A DNA stretch of 64,000 nt from Austropuccinia psidii (lineage: Eukaryota; Basidiomycota; Pucciniomycetes; Pucciniales; Sphaerophragmiaceae), in contig JALGQZ010000013.1 of assembly GCA_023105745.1 (NCBI GenBank), positions 27,204,105 to 27,268,104 of the forward strand, given 5' to 3'. Every line of letters starts with the position of its first letter. Position 1 is the stretch's first letter. The notes under the pieces are model-generated. The model ran no database searches. It saw only the letters and a program-made list of their open reading frames with translations, and had not been told where the DNA came from. Positions 21,393 to 32,042 of the stretch are shown in pieces. The translations under genes and the position numbers were made by a program.

Positions 21393-22480
21393 GGCCAGGC
21401 TTGTCAAGATACAATGAATGGAAGTCCTTGACAACATCTGGTCAGTTGGTAAGGTTGGAAGCTGGTTCCCAAGTTTTTCTTTCTGGGTCTTCACTGAATC
21501 CTTTCCACTCTACAAGATACCATAATTTACCTCTTTTGAGTTTTGAGTCCAGAGGCTGAGCTACTTCCCATTCTTCTTGCTCCTCCACTAGAACTGGTGG
21601 TGTTGGAAATTGATTTCAATTTGGGATTCTCAACTTCTTGCATGGCTTTAATAATGACACATGGAATAAAAGGTGAACTTAATTCCATTGCAAAGGCAAC
21701 TTGAGGTGATATTCATGGCTTCCAATCTTCTTCAATACTTAAAGAGGTCTCAACCATCTTTCTGAAAGTTTCTTGGTGGGTCTTGTAATTTTGATATTCT
21801 TTGAGGCTAGCCATATGTTGTCCCCATGTTGGAAATTTGGTGTAATTGTCCTATTTCTATCTGCATACCTCTTAAAACACCTTATTGTTGACTCTAGTTC
21901 TTCTTTGGCAACTTTCTGTACTTATTAAATCTTTGTTGATAAATTTCCAGCAGTTGAGTCATGAGAAATATGGATTGAATCAAAGATGGGATTTCTTCCA
22001 TGCGTTGTGAAAAAGGTTGATTGTTTTGTTGGTGAATGTTCTGCATTATTTTAGGTAAATTCAGCCAGAGGGAGCCAGGTGTTCCAGTCATCTTGATGGT
22101 AACTGACACATATCTGAAGATACTTTTATAGAATATGATTTAACCTCTCTGTCTTTCCATATGTTTCAAGATGAAAAGAATTTAAAATATCTCTTTATAT
22201 CTTCAGCTGCTGACAAAAATTGGTCCATTATTATGAAACAAATAAATATGCTCTATAAATAACAATAATGACCAGAAGGCCATGTTTGGGAAAGACATGG
22301 CTGATGAAGGTTGGAGAAAAGTCCAGGGAAGTGATTGTTTCATAAGTTGGAATGAAGATTTCCATTTTTGAGAATCTGTCCACAACCACTAAAATTGGAT
22401 CAAAGTTCTTTGATAGAGGCAATTGAGTGATAAAGTCCATTTATAATGAGTTCCAAGGACCAGATGGAATTTGAAGAGGC
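21393..22480 (-). pseudogene. G1 integrase (3' half) and chromodomain
   Basis: From 22440 downward: MDFITQLPLS with the first catalytic Asp, VVVDRFSKMEIFIP, then VFPKHGLL; the expected SDRG motif reads IYRAY, so the second Asp is lost. GSLWLNLPKI follows near 22070. The chromodomain lies at 21393-21600: EEWEVAQPLDSKLKRGKLWY, LVEWKGFSEDPE, with one TGA. Interrupted upstream by G3 exactly at the GAGGC duplication (22476-22480 / 32038-32042). Confidence 0.75.
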
Positions 22481-23973
22481 TGTCACAGGGGCTCTTGGAC
22501 AGAAAAACAAGAGTGGTCTGGCACTCAGCAATCAGGGAACTCACTTGGAAGACTCCAAAAGAATAAAGAAAATAAAATAAAAGAATAAATTTCTCTAAGA
22601 AGTATGAAAGTACAAAGATGAGATGCAATGAGAGAAATGAGAATCCAAATGGCCAAAGAGCCAACCAAGTAAGTCCTTAATCACTGTTTCAACCTGCCAA
22701 AATGAAAAATGGAATTAGTAAGGATATGACCACCAATTATCCATTGACAGGCAAAGAAAGAATAAGAGAAAAGGTGCTAAATGACTGACTTGATAATATC
22801 AGTATTCACTTAACACAAATGATAAGATAAATAAAGATGTAATAAAATAAAAATACATTAATTAACTTGGGGAAACCCCCCAGGGTCAAAGGAGGCTGGT
22901 ATATGTGAAAAGTTGAGAGCTTGACTCCTTCAGGCTAGCAGTGGTCCTGTATTGAATACTGGAAGCTGTATTGATTGTCTGATGGAGTGTATACCTTGCC
23001 AGATTGGGAAATGAACTGTGTTGAATGATTTTCCCATGATGTATGATTGAAAATACAGGTCTTGATGAACTAAGACTGTACTGAATGAATTGGGTTTCCA
23101 AGGTGGATTGGTGGAGCATTGACCCTTGAAAGATTGTTTTGTTACTGCCTCTTGAATATCCCTTGAGAATGAACAGCCAGTATTCCCTTGGAGGAATACT
23201 GTTAGTGAGAATAACCATTGATTGCTTGATGGCATCATTGGTATTTGAGATTATGACATTTGCCCTTGAGCCTTGATGAATCATCTGGAAGGTGTGCCTT
23301 GATGACCTGTTGAAAAGTTGAAATAACCATTTGAAATTGCCACCATTGGATCACTGCTGAAAAAAGATGCATAATGGTGTATAACACCATATATGGCACT
23401 TTTGGTTATTGAAGGTTGAAATGGGCCAAAGGTCTTTTGAGGATGATGCCAGGAGGATAAGAGTGAAACTTGGCTTTTGGAGGATTCAGAGGTGATAAAT
23501 TGACTTTTGGGGTATTTGGCCATTTTTGGGTTTTTGGCTGAATATGGCTAATACAGCTTAAAAACTGTATTTGCGCAAAGTGCGCAAAAAATGTGCAAAA
23601 AGTGCACAAAATGCACAAAACTGAAATTTAAGCCCCAAAAGGCCTGATATGCCCTTTTGGGCATATTTCACATAATACATGAGAAATATGGCCTAAATGG
23701 CTAAATACAGCTAAATGCGCAAAAAGTGGGCAAACTGTATTTAAAGCTTAAAAAGCCAAATACAGGCTTTTGGGCTGTATTTTACCTGTTGTATGAAAAA
23801 TACCCAAGATGCCCAAAAGCACAGAGACAGCCTGGAATGGCTTGATGATGGTGAAGGGGCCAGGTTGGCCCCAGATGATAAAATGACCATTAAGGCCATA
23901 AGACATGACAATGTCCAATTTGGCCAAATTGCCATATTGAGATCCAAGAGGGTCGATTTCCATGGTTGTGACA
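22481..23973 (-). repeat. 3' LTR of G3
   Basis: TG...CA bounded: minus strand starts TGTCACAACCATGG and ends AGCCCCTGTGACA. Contains short GTGCGCAAAA / TGCACAAAA repeats near 23570-23620. The complement of 23974-23987 (GGTGGGGGGTCC) is the polypurine tract. Confidence 0.88.
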
Positions 23974-24372
23974 GGACCCCCCACCTTGAAATCATGACCT
24001 CCTAAGCACCAATACAAGGTGATGCCTTTTGAGGCTATTGGAAAAGTTTTTGAGAGAGGGATAATGAGGAGTTCTTTTTCAGAAAGATAGATTTGATACT
24101 GATATTAAAATGTTGGCATATGACATGGGAATTGCTTGATCTTCTTTTGACATTGGCTTCAAGATTTGATGATGGATTAAATGAATGATAATATTGACGT
24201 TAAATTTGACATGATAAGAGAAAATTTAAGATAAAAACACAAATAAAAATCAGAAAAGAAAAAGAAAAAATAAAAGAGAAATGAATCTTGAGGAGGTTCC
24301 AATCTTCATCACAGAGGTTGATAACTGATTTTGAAATTGGCCAAGGACCTGGAAAGAGAAATTTGATGCCAG

Positions 24373-24760
24373 GTGCTCACAAAGTGGCCAAGGTGATGTT
24401 TTGACAGATTGTAGACCCCTCAGGGAAGTGAACATCAGGAGAGGAACTTACTTTTGGTAATTTCCACTCCTGCCAATGCCATAAAAGAAAATGAATTTAT
24501 TGAAAGAATGACTTGGAATTGGAAAGACTTGGAAGTGAAATGAAAAAATGAATGGTCCATTTGCCCAAGTGAAAAATGGCCATAATTTTGGAATTGATGT
24601 AGAAAGCCAGGCCAAAGATCTGTGTCCAAAAATTGCAGAGTGCTCACAGAGTAGCCAAGGTGATGCTTACAACAGAAAAGAGTAGAATACCCCTAAAGGT
24701 GCATACCAGGAGTGGGACTTACTTTTGGTAATTCCTCTCCCCACCAAGCACCATAAAAAA
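24373..24760 (-). repeat. Two ~115-bp units, ~268 bp apart, after G3 pol
   Basis: Same architecture as in G1: GTGCTCACA.AGT.GCCAAGGTGAT, then CAGGAG.GG.ACTTACTTTTGG, then CACC..GC.CCATAAAA, at 24373-24487 and 24641-24760. Confidence 0.7.
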
Positions 24761-24779
24761 TCAAGCTCCTGAAGAATTG

Positions 24780-26239
24780 GGTCCTGGCTTGTCAGGATAT
24801 AAAGAATGAAAATCCTTAACTAGTTCAGGACAATTCTTGAGGTTTTCAGTTGGTTCCCAAGTGGATCTTTCTGAATCTTGACTGAAGCCTTTTCATTCCA
24901 CCAAATACCATAATTTTCCTCTCTTAAGCTTTGAGTTAAGTATTTGAGAGACTTCCCATTCCTCTTTTTCTTCAATGATGATTGGAGGAGGCGGCTCTTG
25001 ATTACTATTTGGGATTGTTGATGTCTTGAATGGTTCTAAGAGTGAAATATGGAAGACTGGGTGGATGGACTTCTATTGAGATGGGAGCTTGAGGTGGTAG
25101 GCATGAGTGCTGACTTTCTTCAAGATTGGAAAAGGACCCAACCATCTTTCAGACAGTTTTTTGGTGGGTATAGTTGATTTGATGTTCTTGGAGGGAAGCC
25201 ATACCATGCCACCAGGATTAAAAACAGGTGGACTTGCTCTACTTTTATCTGCATACCTCTTAAATCTGTTTATGGCAACTTCAAGTTCTCTCCTGACATC
25301 TTGCTGTACTGATTGGATTTTTGTTGATAACTTTCCAGCAGGAGTATCTTGAGTAATGTGAACTGAGTCAAAATGTGGATCTCTTCCATAAACAGTGAAA
25401 AATGGTGATTGTTTTGTTGAAGAGTGGTCAGAGCTATTGTAGGCAAATTCAGCCAGAGGGAGCCAGGTGCTCCAATCATCTTGATGATAAATGAAATACA
25501 TCCAAAGTTACTGTTCTAGTATCTGATTTACCCTCTCTGTCTGTCCATCAGTTTCTGGATGGTAAGCAGTTGACAAATCTCTTGAAATCTTGAGCTGCTG
25601 ACAAAGATTGGTCCAAAAAGAAGAAACAAAAAGGGAACCTCTATCACTGACAATGCTTGAAGGAAGGCCATGCTTCGAAAAGATATTCTTGATGAATATA
25701 TGGGCCAAATCTAGTGAAGTGATTGAAGACATTGTTGGAATAAAAACCGCCATTTTTGAGAATCTGTCCACTATGACAAGGATTGAGTCAAAGGAATTGG
25801 ACAGTGGCAATTGAGTAATGAAATCCATTGAAAAACAAATCCAATTACCATTTGGAATTTGAAGAGGTTTGAGGAGTCCATACTTCTTGTGGTGATTATC
25901 TTTGTTTCTTGAACACTGTTGACAGGATGATACATAATCCTTGATAAATTGAGTCATTCCAGGCCAGTGAAAATCCCACTTGACAAGTTTGGGAGTCTTC
26001 TCTTGGCCAGGGTGTCCAGCTAGAGGAGAATCATGCCTTTTATGAAGTATGCTGAGTTGAATTGTGGGGTCATTTGGGACCACCACCCAATCTTTGAACA
26101 GAAGAAGTTGGGAAGAGGAATCAAGAGAATAATCTTGGATAGATTTACCTTTACCCAAATCTTGAAGAATACTTCTATATTGAGAATCTTGCCATAATTC
26201 CTTCTGAATTGATTCAATCAAATTTGAAAATGCTTCCAC
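24780..26239 (-). pseudogene. G3 integrase and chromodomain
   Basis: Retroviral-type integrase joining element DNA to the genome. Numbered from 26239: zinc-binding H69, H76, C106, C109 (HDSPLAGH..CQQC); catalytic D139 (SMDFITQLP), D199 (VSDRGS) and E235 (TDGQTERVN), with the canonical 35-residue D-E spacing. An in-frame TAA follows LEQ at 25508; the frame continues LWMYFIYHQDDWSTWLPLAE to 25073 (LPSQ, then TAG). The chromodomain lies at 24780-24975 (EEWEVSQIL, GKLWYLVE, one TGA where a Trp is expected, then KGFSQDSE, STWEPTENL). A TAA at about 26255 separates it from the RNase H part. The catalytic triad is intact but three stops break the protein. Confidence 0.8.
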
Positions 26240-26257
26240 CTTGACTGCAAAGAATCT

Positions 26258-28488
26258 TTAGGCTTGAATTTCATCTTGCTTGATTAATTTTTGATAATTC
26301 ATTAGATTCTTCCTGATGAAAGCTTCCCCCCTCTCTGGGTAAACGTTGTCCCAACATGAAAATGCATCTGGAAGGGTGGTCAGGCGGCCAGGGCGGTAAG
26401 TGATTGAAAAATGGAATTCAGAGAGAAATTCAGCCCGGCAGGCTTGAGAGTAAGTGAGAATCTTTGATGACATAAAATATTGAAGTGAGGAATGATTGGT
26501 GAGAGCTTGAAAAGAGGAAGAGAGAGAAAGGAGAAAAGCTCTCCAGTGCTTGAGAGCCCAGACTATGCCAAGGAGTTCCTTGTCATGAATCTCATAATTG
26601 AGCTCAGCTGGGAGAGGCTTGCGGCTATCAAATGCAATGGGATTTTTTCCTGAGTCAGAAATCTGACTCAGTACAGCACCCAAGGCATAATATGATGCAT
26701 CAGTCTCTACAATGGTGGGTAGAGAAGGTTCAAAGTGAGAAACAATTGGAGCAATAGTAGATGCCTCTTTGAGTTGATGAAAATGTCTAAGAGCTTCCTC
26801 ATTGAGGGGAAAACAGGAATCTTTCTTGAGGAAGCTTGTGAGTGAACCAATCTTCTTTGAATAATTCTTGATGAAACGGCGGTAAAAATTGGCAAAGCCA
26901 AGGAATGATTGAAGAGCCTTGAGGTTTCTTGGAGGTGGCCAATTGAGAATTTTCTGGACTTTTTCTTGGTCCATCTTGAGGCCTTCAGAAGAAAAAACAT
27001 AACCCAAATACTCTACACTAGTAACATGAAACAGGCACTTGGAGGCCTTAGCAAAGAGGTTATTGGCTATGAGTCTGGAAAGAACAGTGGACACATGAGT
27101 GACATGTTCTTCTTCAGATTTGGAAAAGACCATAATTTCATCCAAATAAACCACAATATAAATATCAAGAAGATCATAAAAAATATCATTGAAAAGGTTT
27201 TGGAAAGAGGCAGGAGCATTGGTGAGCCCAAATGGCATAACCAAATACTCATAGCTGCCATATTTAGTTCTAAAACATGTCAAGTGTTCATCACCTTCCT
27301 TGATTCTGAGCAGGTTATATGCACCACAAAAATCAATCTTGGAGAAAATAGACAAACCATTAAAGACAGTAAGAAGATGATTCATAGGAGGAACAGGATA
27401 CTTGTTCTTCCTAGTAACATCATTGAGTTTGCGGTAATCAACACACAGACAGAGGCCACTATCCTTCTTTTTGACAAAGAGGACAGGTGCTCCTCTTGAA
27501 GAGGAGCTTGGCAGGATGAAACCTTTCTCCAAGTTCTCTGAATTGTAGACCCTGAATTTATCTGACTCTTGGTTTGATAAAGAGTAGATAACCCCAACTG
27601 GAGGTAGAGACCCCTCCAGCTTGATATGATGATCACAGGCGCGGTGAGGAGGAAGTTTCTCTGCTTTCACCTTGGAGAATACATCCAAGTACTGGTGATA
27701 AGCAGAAGGAACAACCTTCATCATGGTTTCTATTTCTTCTGGCTCTTCCTCTTCATCCCACAACTCCTCCAGGGAGTCATGATAATATGAAGGAGGAAGT
27801 TCCATATTCCCAAAGAAGAGATGAAGTGAAGATACAGAATTATCTTCTCCAACATCTTGAATCTCTTTGAAGACTTCATCTCTAGATGATAGTAATGACT
27901 GATGGGAATTAAGGGAAGGAATATGGACAGAAGATGGAAATGATGGTGTTCTAGAATCACCAACCAGAGCTGCACATGATTTGGAAGAAGAAAAGTGATT
28001 ACAGAAAGATTTTGAAGGATCATAATAGTCCTTATGATCAGCATTAAAGGTGATCAGCCCTTGCCTCCAATCAATAGATGGATTAAAATGATTGATAAAG
28101 TCAAAGCCCAATATAAGGTCTTCTCCCTTGGGAGTATCAATGAATAAAAAGTTCCATTCAAAGCTTGGGAAAGAAGGGAGCACAACAATATATCTAGTAT
28201 GGCAAGTCACAAATAGAGAAGGAGACTCTGAGGAGTCAAGAATGATGAGGGGAATCCTCTCTGGGAGTTCTGAAATGGTCAAAGAATACTTGTGAACAAA
28301 CTTCTTTGCAATAAATGAGTTGGTAGCACCAGAATCAATGAGAATACTGTAAAACATATCAGAGAGAGAAGAAAAAACAAAAAAATTGAGAGAATTTTTG
28401 AGACCAGTATTCAGAATGCACAATTGTGCTCTGGATGGAAAACATTGAAGACCATTGAACACAACATGATCTTCACTAAGGCTTTTCC
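26258..28488 (-). pseudogene. G3 protease, reverse transcriptase and RNase H (734 codons open)
   Basis: Frame open from 28462, or from the slippery site at 28483-28489 if reached by -1 frameshifting. Aspartic protease motif LIDSGATNSF at 42-51 (D43). Reverse transcriptase about 300-480: VDYRKLNDVT, catalytic D377 (SKIDF), FGLTNAPASFQ, and the active-site box at 439-442 reading YLDE instead of YLDD (codon GAA at 27137-27139). RNase H about 585-700: D588 (ETDAS), E628 (HDKEL), and N656 where LTDHSSLQYF is usual. Thus two active-site substitutions (E442, N656) accompany an otherwise long frame. G1 keeps YLDD at the same place. Confidence 0.85.
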
Positions 28489-29792
28489 CTGGCTGGAAAA
28501 TTTGCCTGAAAGTTGGGTAAGCTTGTTTTGAGGCCTTTTGAAACAGGACTCAAGACTATGCTGTCCACCACAATAGGTACATAGACCCTCCTTTATTCTT
28601 CTTTCTTTTTCAGAATTCATCAACTTGAAATCTTTATTCAATCAAGAAGAATGGGGCTTTTCCATCTTCTGAAAATTCTTCTTCTTCTTTTGACTTGAGC
28701 TTGAAGAATTTTGAGGATGAGAAGAATTTGACTTTGAGGCTTCTGGCTTCTTCTCTTGATGATGACTCTTTTCATTTTTCCTCTCATGGTACCTGGTATC
28801 AAGCTCCAGGGTAATATCCATTAAGTCTTGAAGAGAGTCAAATTTTGAAGGATGGGAGGTCAATTGATCCAAAGTCCTGGATGGCAATCTCTTCCTGAAA
28901 TGATGGATAAGAGCCCTTTCAACCCAATCTCCAATTCTTGAGACAAGACTTCTGAAATCAGCAATGTATAAAGATACATTCCCACCTTATTTCATTCTTA
29001 AAGAATCTAATTGTGCTTCAGCTTTTCTGACTTCATTTGGGTCCCCAAATAAGGTAAAGAGTTGAGATTCAAATAATTTCCATGAATTGAGAAGGTAATT
29101 TGTATCTTGATTGGTGAGATTGGAAAGATAAGGCTCAATCCATTTTGCAGCCCTGCCAATGAGAAATGAAGTGGCATAAAGGACCTTCTTTATGTCTTGA
29201 GAGAAGTTTGCCGGATCATTATGAAAAATAAGTTGACAATACTGAATAAAGCTTCTAGCTTTGAAGGGTTGAGTCCCATCAAACCATTCTGGTGCCTTCA
29301 TTGATGGAGTCTTGAAGGCTGGTGGTCTTGATGCTTCAGAGGATGAAGCTGTATGAAGATTGGCCATACTCTGAGTCATTTGCTGCATAATGGCCAATAA
29401 AGATGGTTCAGACTGATGAGAGACAGGCTGATTAGACTGGGCTATAGTTGGTCCTTCAGTACCTTGGTATGCCCCCACAGGAGCAGAAACACCTTCAGTA
29501 CCATCAGACTCTTCCTCTTCCACAGAATTCTCCTTTTCCTCTTCATCATCTTCCCCAGGACCTCTGAAAATGGTCCTTGAAGTTCCTGGAAATCCGCCAA
29601 CTACTCCTGAGAATGAGCTTGATCTTCTTGGTACTCTTCCTTCCTTCCACAATGGGTCCTCTGTCCAATTTGGCCCTCAGTTGAGAAACTTCTGGGGTAC
29701 CATCAAGAGGAGCCCTTGGAGTTGGAGTGAGAACAGCTTGAGTTCTGTCCTGAGATCTTGTCTGCCTTGCAGGAGGTGAGTGTTGGATGGGC
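28411..29792 (-). pseudogene. G3 gag
   Basis: Structural protein of the particle. Start MPIQHSPPARQTRSQ at 29792, a frameshift near 29650 (into RVPRRSSSFSGVV), acidic stretch EDDEEEKEN, then the capsid-like core MKAPEWFDGTQPF ... GRAAKWIEPYLSNL ... FTLFGDPNEVRKAE, a TAA at about 28987, LPSRTLDQL, a Lys/Ser-rich linker, a stop at about 28642, and a C-X2-C-X4-H-X4-C knuckle (CTYCGGQHSLESC). In G1 the equivalent frame ends QGKA-stop; here the stop is changed and the frame runs 20 codons further. Confidence 0.8.
28483..28489 (-). promoter_or_regulatory. Candidate -1 frameshift heptamer at G3 gag/pol
   Basis: On the minus strand, in gag frame, CAG GGA AAA GCC contains G GGA AAA, an X XXY YYZ heptamer. 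A -1 slip there continues AGC CTT AGT GAA, i.e. straight into the open pol frame (SLSEDHVVFNG). A 6-bp stem TGAAGA/TCTTCA can form 7 nt downstream. Confidence 0.6.
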
Positions 29793-30550
29793 ATGATTTC
29801 AGGATAAAAATGAAATAAAATGAACAAGAATCAAGATTTGAAGATGAGAACTTGAGGCAATTTGAAATAATGCTTGAAGTCAAAGTCAAAATCAATATCT
29901 TGAGGAAAATCAATAAAAATCAATGAATCAAATGAGATCTTCAGGTAAATAAATAAATTAAATATCAAATGAAAACTTGAAGTCAATGAATCAAATAAGT
30001 CAAATCAATCAAAATCAAATTCTTGCAGAAGATCAATCAATCAAAATGAATTCTTGAGGCAAAATCAATTTATGTCAAAATTCTTGATGTGAAAAATCAT
30101 TAAAATCAATGAAATCTTCAGTTGAATCAATTTTCTTGAGGTCAATATCAATTTATGTCAAATCAATCAATAAAATCAAAATCAAGTGATTTCTTCTTTA
30201 AAAATCAAACTTCTTGAAGACTGAATCAAATATGAATCTTGATGTGAGAAATGTGTCTGAATAACTTGATGATAAATTTGAAAATGAAATGAAAATTAAG
30301 ATGATGCCTGAATTATGAATGAATTAAAAATGATGATTTGAGATAAGATTTCCAAAAAGAGAAACAAAAAATAAAATTGGGGGCAGCTTTCAATTTTCAG
30401 AATGAAGAATGAATGAGAGAAAATTGAGAGGTGACGATGAATCATAAGGTTCATAAGCCTCAAAGAGTCATAATTTCAATTAAATGAGTGAATGAAACTA
30501 TAAAGAAAGAATGAACATAATGAAAAGAAATTATGAGTTAATTAATATAA
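29793..30550 (-). other. G3 5' leader with candidate self-primer site
   Basis: No gene. Low-complexity AATCAAT/TCTTGA repeats fill 29870-30250. Next to the LTR, plus-strand AGTTAATTAAT at 30536-30546 is the candidate primer-binding site; no tRNA-like TGG start is present. Confidence 0.6.
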
Positions 30551-32037
30551 TGTCACAGGGGCTCTTGGACAGAAAAACAAGAGTGACCTGGCACTCAGCA
30601 ATCAGGGAACTCACTTGGAAGACTCCAAAAGAATAAATTTCTCTAAGAAGGATGCAAGTACAAAGATGAGATGCAATGAGAGAAATGAGAAGCCAAATGG
30701 CCAAAGAGCCAACCAAGTAAGTCCTTAATCACTGTTTCAACCTGCCGAAATGAAAAATGGAACTAGTAAGGATATGACCACCAAATATCCATTGACAGGC
30801 ACAGAAAGAATAAGAGAAAAGGTGCTAAATGACTGACTTGATAATATCAGTATTCACTTAACAAAAATGATAATATAAATAAAGATAAAATAAAATCAAA
30901 ATACATTAATTAACTGGGAGAAAAACCCCCCAGGGTCAAAGGAGGCTGGTATATGTGAAAAGTTGAGAGCTTGACTCCTTCAGGCTAGCAGTGGTCCTGT
31001 ATTGATTGTCTGATGGAGTGTATACCTTGCCAGATTGGGAAATGAACTGTGTTGAATGATTTTCCCATGATGTATGATTGAAAATACAGGTCTTGATGAA
31101 TTAAGACTGTACTGAATGAATTGGGTTTCCATGGTGGATTGGTGGAGCATTGACCCTTGACACATTGTTTTGGAACTGCCTCTTGAATATCCCTTGAGAA
31201 TGAACATCCATTATTCCCTTGGAGGAATACTGTGAGTGAGAATAACCATTGATTGCTTGATGGCGTCATTGGTATTTGAGATTATGACACTTGCCCTTGA
31301 GCCTTGATGAATCCTCTGGAAGGTGTGCCTTGATGATTGGTTGAAAAGTTGAAATAACCATTTGAAATTGCCACCATTGGATCACTGCTGAAAAAAGATG
31401 CATAATGGTGTATAACACCATATATGGCACTTTTGGTTATTGAAGGTTGAAATGGGCCAAAGGTCATTTGAGGATGATGCCAGGAGGATAAGAGTGAAAC
31501 TTGGCTTTTGGAGGCTTCAGAGGTGATAAAGTTTCTTTTGGGGTATTTGGCCATTTTTGGGTTTTTGGCTAAATACGACTAATACAGCTCAAAAACTGTA
31601 TTTGCGCAAAGTGCGCAAAATGTGCAAAATGCACAAAACTGGCATTTAAGCCCCAAAAGGCCTGATATGCCCTTTTGGGCATATTTCACATAATACATGA
31701 GAAATATGGCCTAAATGGCTAAATACAGCTAAATGCCCAAAAAGTGGGCAAACTGTATTTAAATCTTAAAAAGCCAAATACAGGATTTTGGGCTGTATTT
31801 TCCCTGTTGTATGGAAAATACCCAAGATTCCCAAAAGCACAGAGACAGCCTGGAATGGCTTGATGATGGTGAAGGGGCCAGGTTGGCCCCAGATGAGAAA
31901 ATGACCATTAAGGCCATAAGACATGACAATGGCCAATTTGGCCAATGATTATGGATGTGGCCAAATTGCCATATATTGGATATGGCATGGATATGCCATA
32001 TTGAGGTCCAAGAGGGTGGATTTCCATGGTTGTGACA
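30551..32037 (-). repeat. 5' LTR of G3
   Basis: Pairs with 22481-23973. Differs by small indels: it lacks a 22-bp and a 19-bp duplication present in the other LTR and has about 45 extra bases near 31945-31990 (ATGG/CCAT-rich). A TATA box (complement of 30950-30953, in CATATACC) lies about 35 nt before AGTTAATTAAT (complement of 30905-30915), the likely transcript start. Confidence 0.88.
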
Positions 32038-32042
32038 GAGGC

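Larger units (their letters stand above)
22481..32037 (-). mobile_element. Ty3/gypsy retrotransposon G3 inserted in G1 integrase
   Basis: LTRs 22481-23973 (1493 bp) and 30551-32037 (1487 bp), flanked by the exact 5-bp duplication GAGGC (22476-22480 and 32038-32042). All domains are present on the minus strand. LTRs are about 97% identical in the stretch I compared, with small indels, so it is younger than G1. Several point lesions (see its genes) leave this copy inactive. Confidence 0.9.

Noticed and set aside
23793..24005. 70-codon plus-strand frame at the G3 LTR end
   Set aside because: It crosses the LTR border of G3, which is fixed by TSD and the paired LTR.
26909..27499. 196-codon plus-strand frame
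   Set aside because: It is the antisense shadow of the conserved RT region of G3.
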